Source: Opitutaceae bacterium (lineage in GTDB: Bacteria; Verrucomicrobiota; Verrucomicrobiia; Opitutales; Opitutaceae). From it: a stretch of 13,489 bases of DNA. The stretch's first letter is position 1. The number at the start of each line of letters is the position of its first letter. The DNA lies in assembly GCA_025352845.1 (NCBI GenBank), contig JANXSC010000254.1:1-13489 (forward strand), in the 5' to 3' direction. This document shows positions 7,848 through 13,489 of this stretch, in pieces. The notes below the pieces were generated by a model that worked only from the letters and a program-made list of their open reading frames with translations, did no database searches and was not told the origin of the DNA. The position numbers were made by a program, and so were the translations under genes.

Positions 7848-8096
7848 GGTTCGCCCATCGGGCACGCGGCCCCGTTGAGTTAGACCACCCGATCGGAGAG
7901 GGAGCGGCCTGTGTGCGCTCGGTGGAATCGTGCCGGCGCTGAAAACCTATCGCATGCCCGTCGCGGAGACGCTCGCGCCGGTGTCGTAGTTCGCGGCGGG
8001 ACCTGCGGGTGGCCGAGCCAACGAGGCGGGACGCCTCGTCCACGTTGGAAAGATCGCTTTTGACGCCGGGGGCGCAGTCGGTAGCGTGCTGCCATA
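7848..8096. other. Intergenic region after the phytochrome operon
   Basis: 249 bases separate the hybrid kinase stop from the DUF3299 gene. I see no convincing ORF, tRNA or promoter. A short inverted element (GCCC-ATC-GGGC) sits just after the stop at about 7855-7865 but has no T-tract. The second half holds a strong palindrome, listed separately. The texture (mixed GC, several short self-complementary parts) is that of a non-coding, possibly repeated, intergenic sequence. Confidence 0.5.
8021..8039. repeat. Perfect 8-bp palindromic hairpin (REP-like candidate)
   Basis: ACGAGGCG (8021-8028) is the exact reverse complement of CGCCTCGT (8032-8039), with a GGA loop. No T-run follows, so it is a poor intrinsic terminator. 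It lies about 58 bases before the DUF3299 start. It could be a dispersed palindromic repeat or a transcript-end stabiliser. Copy number in the genome cannot be judged from this window. Confidence 0.5.
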
Positions 8097-8648
8097 ATGA
8101 AAACGCCGTGTTGCTCCCCGTTCGCCGTTGTCCTCGCCGCCTTTGTTTTTCCGATCGCGGCATGGGCGGCTGAATCGGCGCCGACCCCCGCCGCTCCGTT
8201 GGCATCGCTTGCTGCGCCCGCGGTGGAGAACGGTTACCTGAAACTCGGTTTCGAGCAGCTCGCGTCGTATGCATTCAACCCGCCGCCCTTCGATCCCGCG
8301 GCGGATCCGAAGGCGAAGCCGCCGACAGGCGAGGAGCAGATTCCCCCGCTGGTGAAATCATGGAATGGCAAGAAGGCGATCATCACCGGCTACATGGTGC
8401 CGGTGAAAATGGACAAGGGCCTCGTCACGGAATTTCTCCTCATGCGGAACACGATGGCCTGCTGCTTCGGCACGGTGCCCAACATGAACGAGTGGGTGAT
8501 CGTGAAGATGAAGAAGGGCGTGCAGCCGATGATGGATGTGCCCGTGGAATTTTACGGCCAGCTGAAGGTCGGCGCGATGTTCGAGAACGGCTATATGACC
8601 GGACTCTATGAACTCGAGGGCGAGAAGATGGGTGCGGTGCAGAGCTGA
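8097..8648 (+). CDS. Exported DUF3299 domain protein
   Basis: A 183-residue secreted protein. Residues 1-24 form a signal peptide: Lys2, a hydrophobic core at about 9-23, and an AWA-AES type I cleavage site. A Pro/Ala-rich linker (27-42) follows. The folded part contains GYLKLGFEQLASYAF and, from 94, the ITGYMVPVKMDKG-to-TEFLLMRN segment, which resembles the DUF3299 pattern of a 'GYMVPL...TEFLLV' core. It then has a Cys-Cys pair (122-123) and the NEWVIVKM strand. Function is unknown for the family, which is often found near export or ABC-transport genes; I see no such neighbour here. It has its own intergenic region on both sides, so it is probably a single transcription unit. No Shine-Dalgarno sequence is visible. 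The family call rests on motif recall, not a search. Confidence 0.8.
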   Translation: MKTPCCSPFAVVLAAFVFPIAAWAAESAPTPAAPLASLAAPAVENGYLKLGFEQLASYAFNPPPFDPAADPKAKPPTGEEQIPPLVKSWNGKKAIITGYMVPVKMDKGLVTEFLLMRNTMACCFGTVPNMNEWVIVKMKKGVQPMMDVPVEFYGQLKVGAMFENGYMTGLYELEGEKMGAVQS

Positions 8649-8666
8649 CGGCCGGCTGTGCCGCGC

Positions 8667-8770
8667 TTGAAGGTTGAAAGGTGAAGGGTGAAAGCGGGCG
8701 GAGCCTTGGGCGTGGGTTGAGCGGCGGATGTCTTGGCGGAGCTTTCAACCTTCAATTTTCACCTTTCAAC
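8667..8770. repeat. Inverted repeat of TTGAAAGG-like units
   Basis: The left arm (8667-8694) is a run of imperfect 6-8 base units of the type TTGAAGG/TTGAAAGG/TGAAGGG. The right arm (8742-8770) carries the complement. Two perfect matches are present: TTGAAGGTTGAAAG (8667-8680) with 8742-8755, and GTTGAAAGGTGAA (8673-8685) with 8758-8770. The spacer is about 47-72 bases and GC-rich. It lies between the DUF3299 stop and the kinase start, and its AT-richer, strand-asymmetric composition stands out. No T-tract follows, so a terminator is not certain. Confidence 0.7.
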
Positions 8771-8786
8771 TACACCGCTCCCAGCG

Positions 8787-11700
8787 ATGTCTCGCGGCGC
8801 GTCCTTGCCAACGCGAGACGGCTCGCCTGAATCGCCGCTCGTGGCCGACACGCCCAACTTGGACCAAACCCAGCCGCTGCCGCCGATGGCCGCGATGTTT
8901 TTCTCACGCTACCGCCTGAAGACGGAGCTTGGTCGCGGGGGCATGGGGGTTGTCTGGCGCGCGGAGGACACCAAGCTCCAGCGCGAGGTCGCCCTCAAGT
9001 TTCTCCCCGACCTGGTCGTGCGCGACCGCGAGGCGATGGCGGATCTCGCGGCCGAGACGCGGCGGCTCCTTGATCTCACGCATCCGAACATCGTGCGCGT
9101 CTACGATCTGGTGGAGGATGGTGACCGCGCGGCGATCAGCATGGAGTTGGTTGACGGCGGCTCGCTCGCCGAACGGAAACTGCAGCAGCCCGACCGCTGC
9201 TTCACGACCGATACGCTCGCGCCGTGGATCGCGCAGCTCTGTTCGGCGCTCGATTATGCGCACCAGAGGGTCCGGATCGTCCACCGCGATCTGAAGCCGC
9301 TCAATCTCCTGATCAACACGCACGGGGATTTGAAGGTCGTCGATTTCGGCATCTCGCGCAGCCTGCTCAACAGCGGCACGCGGCTCTCGACGGAGGTGAA
9401 GTCGTCGTCATCGGTCTCGCTCGGTTACGCCGGCCCGCAGCAATTGCTCGGTGAGGCGGCGGCAGTGACCGACGACATCTATTCGCTCGGTGCATCCGTC
9501 TATGAATTGCTCACGGGCAAGCCGCCGTTCTACGAGGGCGACATCATCACGCAGCTGCGTGAGGTCGTGCCGCCGTCGATGGCGGCGCGCCGCGCCGCGC
9601 TGGGCGTGACGGGTCGCGAAACGATCCCGCCCGAGTGGGAGAAGACGATCGCGGCCTGTCTCGCGAAAAAAGCGAGCGACCGACCGCAGAGTGCCGGGGA
9701 AGTGGCGGAGCGACTGGAGCTGCCGGTCATGGCGATCTCGCGCACGATGGCGCTCGCCGCCACGCCACCCGTGCGACGGAAAAAACGCCTGCGCCTTCTG
9801 CTCGGCGCGTTGGCGGTCACGGCGGCGGCGACGTTTGGCGTGTTTTTGTGGCTGAATGACTCCCCGGAAAAAGCGATTGTGATGGCCGGGCCCGCGCCGG
9901 CGAGTTCGGTGCTGCCGGAGGATTTCCGCGGACTCGTGGTCAACGTTTCGCCCGCCGATGTCGGTGCCCACGCCTGGCTCGGGAAGGAAACGAACAAGCC
10001 GGTGCCGGTGGACGGTCGTTTGGGTCTCGCGAGCGTGCCCGATGGCAAGCACGACCTCATTGTCCGCGCGTCGGGCTACAAGACCTACACGGCGCAGGCC
10101 GAGGTAAGCAACGGACGCGGCACGGCCGAAGTGAAGCTCGAACCGATCTGGGCGGCGTTTACCGTCGTGGCGCGGCCGGGCACAATCGTTACGGCGCGCA
10201 ACGAGCGGGGACGCGAACTGCCGGTGGGCACCGTGCCCGAGAGCGGGCAGTTGCAGGCGAACGAGACCCTCGTGGTCGGCACCTATAATTTCAGGCTCGT
10301 GCATCCCGACTGTGTCGATGCCGAACAGCCGAAGACCTCCCTGGCGGCGGGCCGCCCGAACCGCGTGGCCCCCGCGCAGCCGACGGTCCCGGGCGAGTTG
10401 CTCGTCTTCTCCTCGCCCGACGGCGCGGAAGTCTCGATCAACGGCACCAAGGTGGGTGTGACGCCCGCGACGCTCCCGGAGCAACCCAGTGAGAAACCGC
10501 TCGCGGTGGAGGTGGCGCTCGCCGGCTTTCGGCCCGCGAAGCAGAACGTGCAGCTCAAACCGCGCGAGTCGCGCACGCTCGATGTCGGCACGCTCACGAC
10601 GCAAAAATCCGGAATCGAGCTCAACCGTAGCACGAACGCCGCACTTTTGGCGCTCTTGCCCAAGGGCCGCGTGCTCGTTGACGGGAAGCAGCTTCCTCCA
10701 CGGAGGGAAAATGACGGGAAGGGCCTTCCACTGCGGAAGGAAAACGCGCGGTGGTTCATTACGGCGGACCCCGGCAAGCACACGGTTGAATTTCTCCACC
10801 CCGACTATGAGCCGTGGAAGCAAGTGGTCGACGTTGCCGAAGGTCCGCACCTTCAATTGACGATAAAACCCGTGCCGAAACCCGGTGAACTCACTCTGAC
10901 AGTAACTCCATCCGCCGCGTTCACCATCAGCTCCGGTGGGAAACCGATCGCGGTGAAAGACAATCGCGCTTCCCTGCCGGCCACCGTGGAGCACGCGCTG
11001 GAAATTTCCGCGCCGGGGTTCAAAACCGCACACACCACCGTGAAGCTCGCGCCCAACGGCAAGGAGACTGTCGCGCTGACATTGGAGCGTGCGGTGACGG
11101 CGGAGCCGGGCCAGCCGTGGGCGATTCCGGGGCTTGGCCTGACACTGCTGCCGGTCGCGGCGGGCACATTTGCGATGGGCAGCACAAACGGTGAAACGAC
11201 CGAGCGGCCGGTCACGCAGGTCACGATTTCCAAAGCGTTCTGGCTTGGCAAATCCGAGGTGACGCAGCGCGAGTGGATCGCGATCGTGGGGGGCGGCGCC
11301 GCGCCAGCGGCGAGCGAGAATTTCCCCGTGGGTAACGTCTCGTGGATCGATGCGATGGACTTCTGCCGGCAACTCACCGATCGCGAGCGGGCCGCGCAGC
11401 GTTTGCCCGCGGGTTACATCTACACCCTGCCGACCGAGGCCCAGTGGGAAATGGCGTGTCGGGCCGGAGACAAGGCCGACAATCCGACCGACCTGAGCGA
11501 GACGGCCTGGCACGAGGGAAACAGCGCCGCGGCGACCCACGCGATCGGCACCCGGCAGCCGAATGCCTGGGGCTTTCACGACATGCAGGGCAACGTCTGG
11601 GAGTGGTGCGTCGACTTTTATTACGCGAAGCTCAAGGGCGGCACCGTGACGGATCCGAAGGGACCTGCGGCGGGCACGCAACATGTGCGCCGCGGCGGCA

Positions 11701-11810
11701 GCTACGTGCTCAAGCCGGAATTCCTGCGCCACGGTCTGCGCGGCACGGCGGAGTCCGACTACCGTGCGGCCAATCTCGGCTTCCGCCTCGCGCTCGCACC
11801 GGAAAAATAG
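8787..11810 (+). CDS. Transmembrane Ser/Thr protein kinase with PEGA-type repeats and an FGE/SUMF1-like domain
   Basis: A 1007-residue Hanks-type kinase fused to an outer sensor or binding region. Kinase domain about 41-310: GRGGMG loop (49-54), Lys71, Glu90, HRDLKPLNLL (catalytic Asp168, Asn173), DFG (186-188) and DIYSLG. The usual APE motif reads GPQ, a variant I recall from related kinases. A basic stretch (330-336) precedes one TM segment (about 337-356), so the remainder should be extracytoplasmic. PEGA-like repeats: about 386-453, 537-602 (clearest: SSPDGAEVSINGTKVGVTP) and 700-768, with degenerate ones between. Residues 780-1003 are an FGE-sulfatase-type domain (FAMGSTNGE, VTQREW, LPTEAQWEMACRAG, GNVWEW, RRGGSY, NLGFRLAL). 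The end has Leu where true formylglycine-generating enzymes have Cys, so enzymatic oxidation is unlikely. The ATG at 8787 is preferred; a TTG at 8733 would translate the repeat. Probably signals cell-surface or ligand state; the substrate is unknown. Confidence 0.93.
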   Translation: MSRGASLPTRDGSPESPLVADTPNLDQTQPLPPMAAMFFSRYRLKTELGRGGMGVVWRAEDTKLQREVALKFLPDLVVRDREAMADLAAETRRLLDLTHPNIVRVYDLVEDGDRAAISMELVDGGSLAERKLQQPDRCFTTDTLAPWIAQLCSALDYAHQRVRIVHRDLKPLNLLINTHGDLKVVDFGISRSLLNSGTRLSTEVKSSSSVSLGYAGPQQLLGEAAAVTDDIYSLGASVYELLTGKPPFYEGDIITQLREVVPPSMAARRAALGVTGRETIPPEWEKTIAACLAKKASDRPQSAGEVAERLELPVMAISRTMALAATPPVRRKKRLRLLLGALAVTAAATFGVFLWLNDSPEKAIVMAGPAPASSVLPEDFRGLVVNVSPADVGAHAWLGKETNKPVPVDGRLGLASVPDGKHDLIVRASGYKTYTAQAEVSNGRGTAEVKLEPIWAAFTVVARPGTIVTARNERGRELPVGTVPESGQLQANETLVVGTYNFRLVHPDCVDAEQPKTSLAAGRPNRVAPAQPTVPGELLVFSSPDGAEVSINGTKVGVTPATLPEQPSEKPLAVEVALAGFRPAKQNVQLKPRESRTLDVGTLTTQKSGIELNRSTNAALLALLPKGRVLVDGKQLPPRRENDGKGLPLRKENARWFITADPGKHTVEFLHPDYEPWKQVVDVAEGPHLQLTIKPVPKPGELTLTVTPSAAFTISSGGKPIAVKDNRASLPATVEHALEISAPGFKTAHTTVKLAPNGKETVALTLERAVTAEPGQPWAIPGLGLTLLPVAAGTFAMGSTNGETTERPVTQVTISKAFWLGKSEVTQREWIAIVGGGAAPAASENFPVGNVSWIDAMDFCRQLTDRERAAQRLPAGYIYTLPTEAQWEMACRAGDKADNPTDLSETAWHEGNSAAATHAIGTRQPNAWGFHDMQGNVWEWCVDFYYAKLKGGTVTDPKGPAAGTQHVRRGGSYVLKPEFLRHGLRGTAESDYRAANLGFRLALAPEK
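10680..10745 (+). repeat. In-frame 33-bp tandem duplication within the kinase gene
   Basis: Two adjacent 33-base units (10680-10712 and 10713-10745) encode DGKQLPPRREN and DGKGLPLRKEN. By eye 25 of 33 bases match. It sits in a loop between degenerate PEGA-like parts (residues 632-653) and adds a charged, Gly/Pro-containing turn. The frame is kept. Confidence 0.75.
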
Positions 11811-11925
11811 GGCGGACAAGTTACGCGACTTTCCGGAAAAACTCTTGCGGGTCGGCGCGTGCGCGCGCATTGAAAATTGCGTGAGTAAGTTGGTTCGCCC
11901 GGTTTCAGGTTTCGGGGATTTTCCG

Positions 11926-11945
11926 CCGCACCCGCTCGGGTGCGG
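11926..11945. other. Perfect 8-bp hairpin between the kinase gene and the HDED-like gene
   Basis: CCGCACCC (11926-11933) pairs exactly with GGGTGCGG (11938-11945) around a GCTC loop. It lies 115 bases after the kinase stop and 42 before the next start. No T-run follows, so classical intrinsic termination is doubtful. It may protect a 3' end, fold in the 5' leader, or be a dispersed repeat. The rest of the 11811-11987 gap shows no ORF or clear promoter. Just before the start is the AT-rich stretch CAATATATTTTTCA (11971-11984), which could contain a -10-like element. Confidence 0.5.
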
Positions 11946-11987
11946 GATGACCGGGCGCCGCCGCCCGCCGCAATATATTTTTCACCC

Positions 11988-13433
11988 ATGGTAACACCCC
12001 GCGTTTGCACCGCCGTCTCCGCGCTTGCGGCGGCCGCGTTTTTTTTCTCCCCCGCCCGCGCCGCGGTGCCCGACTACAAGCTCGGGGAAATCGCGCGCGA
12101 GGATGTGGTTACGCCGGTCGCGCTCGTCGTGTTGAATCCCGAGGCGACGGAGACGTTGAGGCAAAAAGTCGCGCAGCAGGTGAATTCCGTGGTGCGCCAC
12201 GCGCGGCCCATTGTGGCCGAGGTGGAGGGCGATCTGCGCGCGAGCATCGCCACGGCGCGCAAAAATTTTCTGGAGGCGTTGCAGGGCGCGGCGCCGGATT
12301 CGCCGGCGTTTGCCGGCGTCGTGCGCGTGATTGCGCGGCAGTCGCCGAAAGATCTGCCGGTCGACAAGCTCGCCCCGCTCTGGGCGCGAGGTCTGGACGA
12401 CGCGGCGTTTGTCGAGGCGCTGCTACTCCCTGTGCGTGAGGCGATGGCCCAGCCCATCGTGACCAATAAAAACGATCCGGCGCTCGCGACCAATCAGCCG
12501 GTGCGGCTCGTGCCGGTGAAGAAGGCCGACGAGATTCCCAGTGTGCGCGAGATCGAGACCTCGGGCGCAACGGTGTCGTCGGGAAAAATTATCAGCCTCT
12601 GGCGGGCGAAGCGGCTGGTCGAAACGCATTTCCCCGCCGGGCAGGAGGCGGTGGGGCGGTTTGCGTCGTCGTTCGTGCGCGTGAACGCCTTCCTCGATCT
12701 GCCGCTCACGGAGCTGTGGCGGGCGCAGCGGATCGAGGGCTTGGCGGTGAACGACACCTACGAGGCGGCACAGGTCATCGTCAGCCAGGGCCAGACCATC
12801 GATCGCAAGGCGCTCGGGGCGCTCGCGGCGATGCGCGAGAAGAGTCTCATCGGCACCTTGCAAAACAAACTCGAGCAACAGCAATCCGTCGCCGGGCAAA
12901 TCCGGCAGCAGACGAGCTGGATTGTCGCCGGTCTGGGTCTCGTGTGCGTCGCGCTCTTCGTGATTTTCTGGCGGCTCCGCGCGCGGCCGGCGTCAACGGC
13001 GCTCATCCTCACGGGCGACCCGGTGCCGGTCGGCGGCCCGCAGCGGGCGCTGCCGGGCGGCGACGACGGTGCGTGGCGCGAGCGCGCGCTCCTGGCCGAG
13101 GGCAGGGCCGAGCGGGCGCAGGAGGCGATTCGCACCGGCGTGCTCGGCTGGATGCGCGACCGCGTTTTCCGCACGATGTCGAATCAGCGCACCGAGCTGC
13201 TGACGGTGCAACGCAAGGCCGAGGCGGAAATGCGCGAACTCGAGCAGCGCCTCGAGCGCCTGCACACGCCGCTCAAGGAGCGCGTGACCGCCTACGAGAA
13301 ACGCATCGAGGAACTCGAAAAGGATCTCGCGGCGAAGGGCGAGCAGAACCGCGAGCTCATCCAGGCGCGCATCAGTGTCGCGCGGCAACAATTGACTGTG
13401 GAACGCGAGCGCGGGCGGTTCGGGGCAAATTGA
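11988..13433 (+). CDS. Exported single-TM protein with 7TMR-HDED-like outer domain and cytoplasmic coiled coil
   Basis: 481 residues. A signal peptide (1-25; hydrophobic core 8-20, ARA-AVP cleavage) leads to a periplasmic region. Residues 30-80 (YKLGEIAREDVVTPVALVV, then an ATETLRQKVAQQV helix) resemble the start of the extracellular domain of 7TM-HD receptors, where 'Y.vGdia..di.aP' and 'T...R..A...V' recur. Residues about 228-285 (VNAFLDLPLT, VIVSQGQTIDRKALGAL) resemble its end. One TM helix (311-329) follows, then a Pro/Gly linker and a highly charged coiled coil (about 364-475). The seven-TM bundle and HD phosphodiesterase of PgpH-type proteins are absent. No gene family is recognised with certainty. 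It may be a sensor or scaffold working with a partner. The ATG at 11988 is chosen over an upstream GTG at 11940 because it gives a clean signal peptide. Confidence 0.8.
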   Translation: MVTPRVCTAVSALAAAAFFFSPARAAVPDYKLGEIAREDVVTPVALVVLNPEATETLRQKVAQQVNSVVRHARPIVAEVEGDLRASIATARKNFLEALQGAAPDSPAFAGVVRVIARQSPKDLPVDKLAPLWARGLDDAAFVEALLLPVREAMAQPIVTNKNDPALATNQPVRLVPVKKADEIPSVREIETSGATVSSGKIISLWRAKRLVETHFPAGQEAVGRFASSFVRVNAFLDLPLTELWRAQRIEGLAVNDTYEAAQVIVSQGQTIDRKALGALAAMREKSLIGTLQNKLEQQQSVAGQIRQQTSWIVAGLGLVCVALFVIFWRLRARPASTALILTGDPVPVGGPQRALPGGDDGAWRERALLAEGRAERAQEAIRTGVLGWMRDRVFRTMSNQRTELLTVQRKAEAEMRELEQRLERLHTPLKERVTAYEKRIEELEKDLAAKGEQNRELIQARISVARQQLTVERERGRFGAN

Positions 13434-13472
13434 GCGCGCTTGCTGGCAACGGGCGGGGGGATTTTTTGCAGG

Positions 13473-13489
13473 CCCGGCCGTTGGCCGGG
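13473..13489. terminator. GC-rich hairpin at the window edge (possible terminator stem)
   Basis: CCCGGCC (13473-13479) pairs with GGCCGGG (13483-13489) around a GTT loop, 39 bases after the stop of the HDED-like gene. A run of six T (13462-13467) precedes the stem on the + strand. What follows the stem is outside the window, so a T-tract cannot be confirmed. On the other strand the stem would be followed by TGCAAAAAAT, not a T-tract. Confidence 0.35.

Noticed and set aside
5955..7865. 636-codon minus-strand ORF opposite the hybrid kinase
   Set aside because: No recognisable motif; the sense gene is unambiguous, and long antisense frames are expected at this GC content.
7860..7905. tRNA-like text (GGTGGTCTAACTC on the minus strand)
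   Set aside because: Resembles a D-arm only superficially; I could not build acceptor, anticodon and T arms with the required invariant bases.
7837..8274. 145-codon minus-strand ORF covering the intergenic gap
   Set aside because: Low-complexity Arg/Ser-rich product without signal, domain or ribosome-binding site, and it overlaps the DUF3299 signal peptide.
8733..8786. Upstream TTG start adding 18 residues to the Ser/Thr kinase
   Set aside because: The added codons translate the inverted repeat and give no domain or signal; the ATG at 8787 is more plausible.
10910..11800. Active formylglycine-generating enzyme (sulfatase maturation)
   Set aside because: The FGE-like domain has Leu in place of Cys in the final NLGFR motif and lacks the Cys pair of the copper site; a binding role fits better.
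9408..11870. 820-codon minus-strand ORF opposite the kinase gene
   Set aside because: Composition is Arg/His-rich and featureless; the sense strand encodes clear kinase, PEGA and FGE-like motifs.
1..13489. CRISPR arrays, insertion sequences, phage genes, rRNA or integration sites
   Set aside because: No regularly spaced repeats, transposase or integrase motifs, or rRNA-like sequence were seen on either strand.

Overview
The window is a GC-rich, tightly packed stretch with every gene on the + strand. Starts mostly lack a Shine-Dalgarno sequence. A Verrucomicrobiota member, perhaps Opitutaceae, fits this style together with the kinase-PEGA-FGE fusion and the DUF3299 protein. That placement is inference from gene content, not a measured assignment.

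Region 1 (2-7847) is a light-sensing, phosphorelay-type operon. It holds two tandem bacteriophytochrome histidine kinases, the first cut by the window edge. Each is followed by a single-domain response regulator gene joined through a 4-base ATGA overlap. The phytochrome/regulator cassette has clearly been duplicated. The first regulator survives only as about 37 N-terminal codons joined to unrelated sequence, while the second regulator is intact. A further ATGA overlap leads into a hybrid histidine kinase (receiver, three PAS regions, HisKA, HATPase, receiver). Its first receiver is split by an apparent one-base G insertion at 5135-5136. The two phytochromes keep the biliverdin-pocket Asp, Arg and Tyr residues. 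They differ from each other and from the canonical proteins at the positions of DrBphP His260 (Cys in copy 1, Tyr in copy 2) and His290 (His in copy 1, Gln in copy 2). The operon therefore appears to encode two diverged photoreceptors sharing one working receiver and a multi-PAS hybrid kinase.

Region 2 (7848-8786) holds a 249-base intergenic stretch with a perfect 8-bp palindrome. It is followed by a small exported DUF3299 protein, then a GC-poor inverted repeat made of TTGAAAGG-like units.

Region 3 (8787-11810) is one large membrane-anchored Ser/Thr kinase. Its extracytoplasmic part carries PEGA-type repeats and ends in a formylglycine-generating-enzyme-like domain.

Region 4 (11811-13489) has a 177-base intergenic region with a hairpin. 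It is followed by an exported, single-TM protein whose outer part resembles the extracellular domain of 7TM-HD (PgpH-type) receptors but whose cytoplasmic part is only a coiled coil. The window ends in a GC-rich hairpin.
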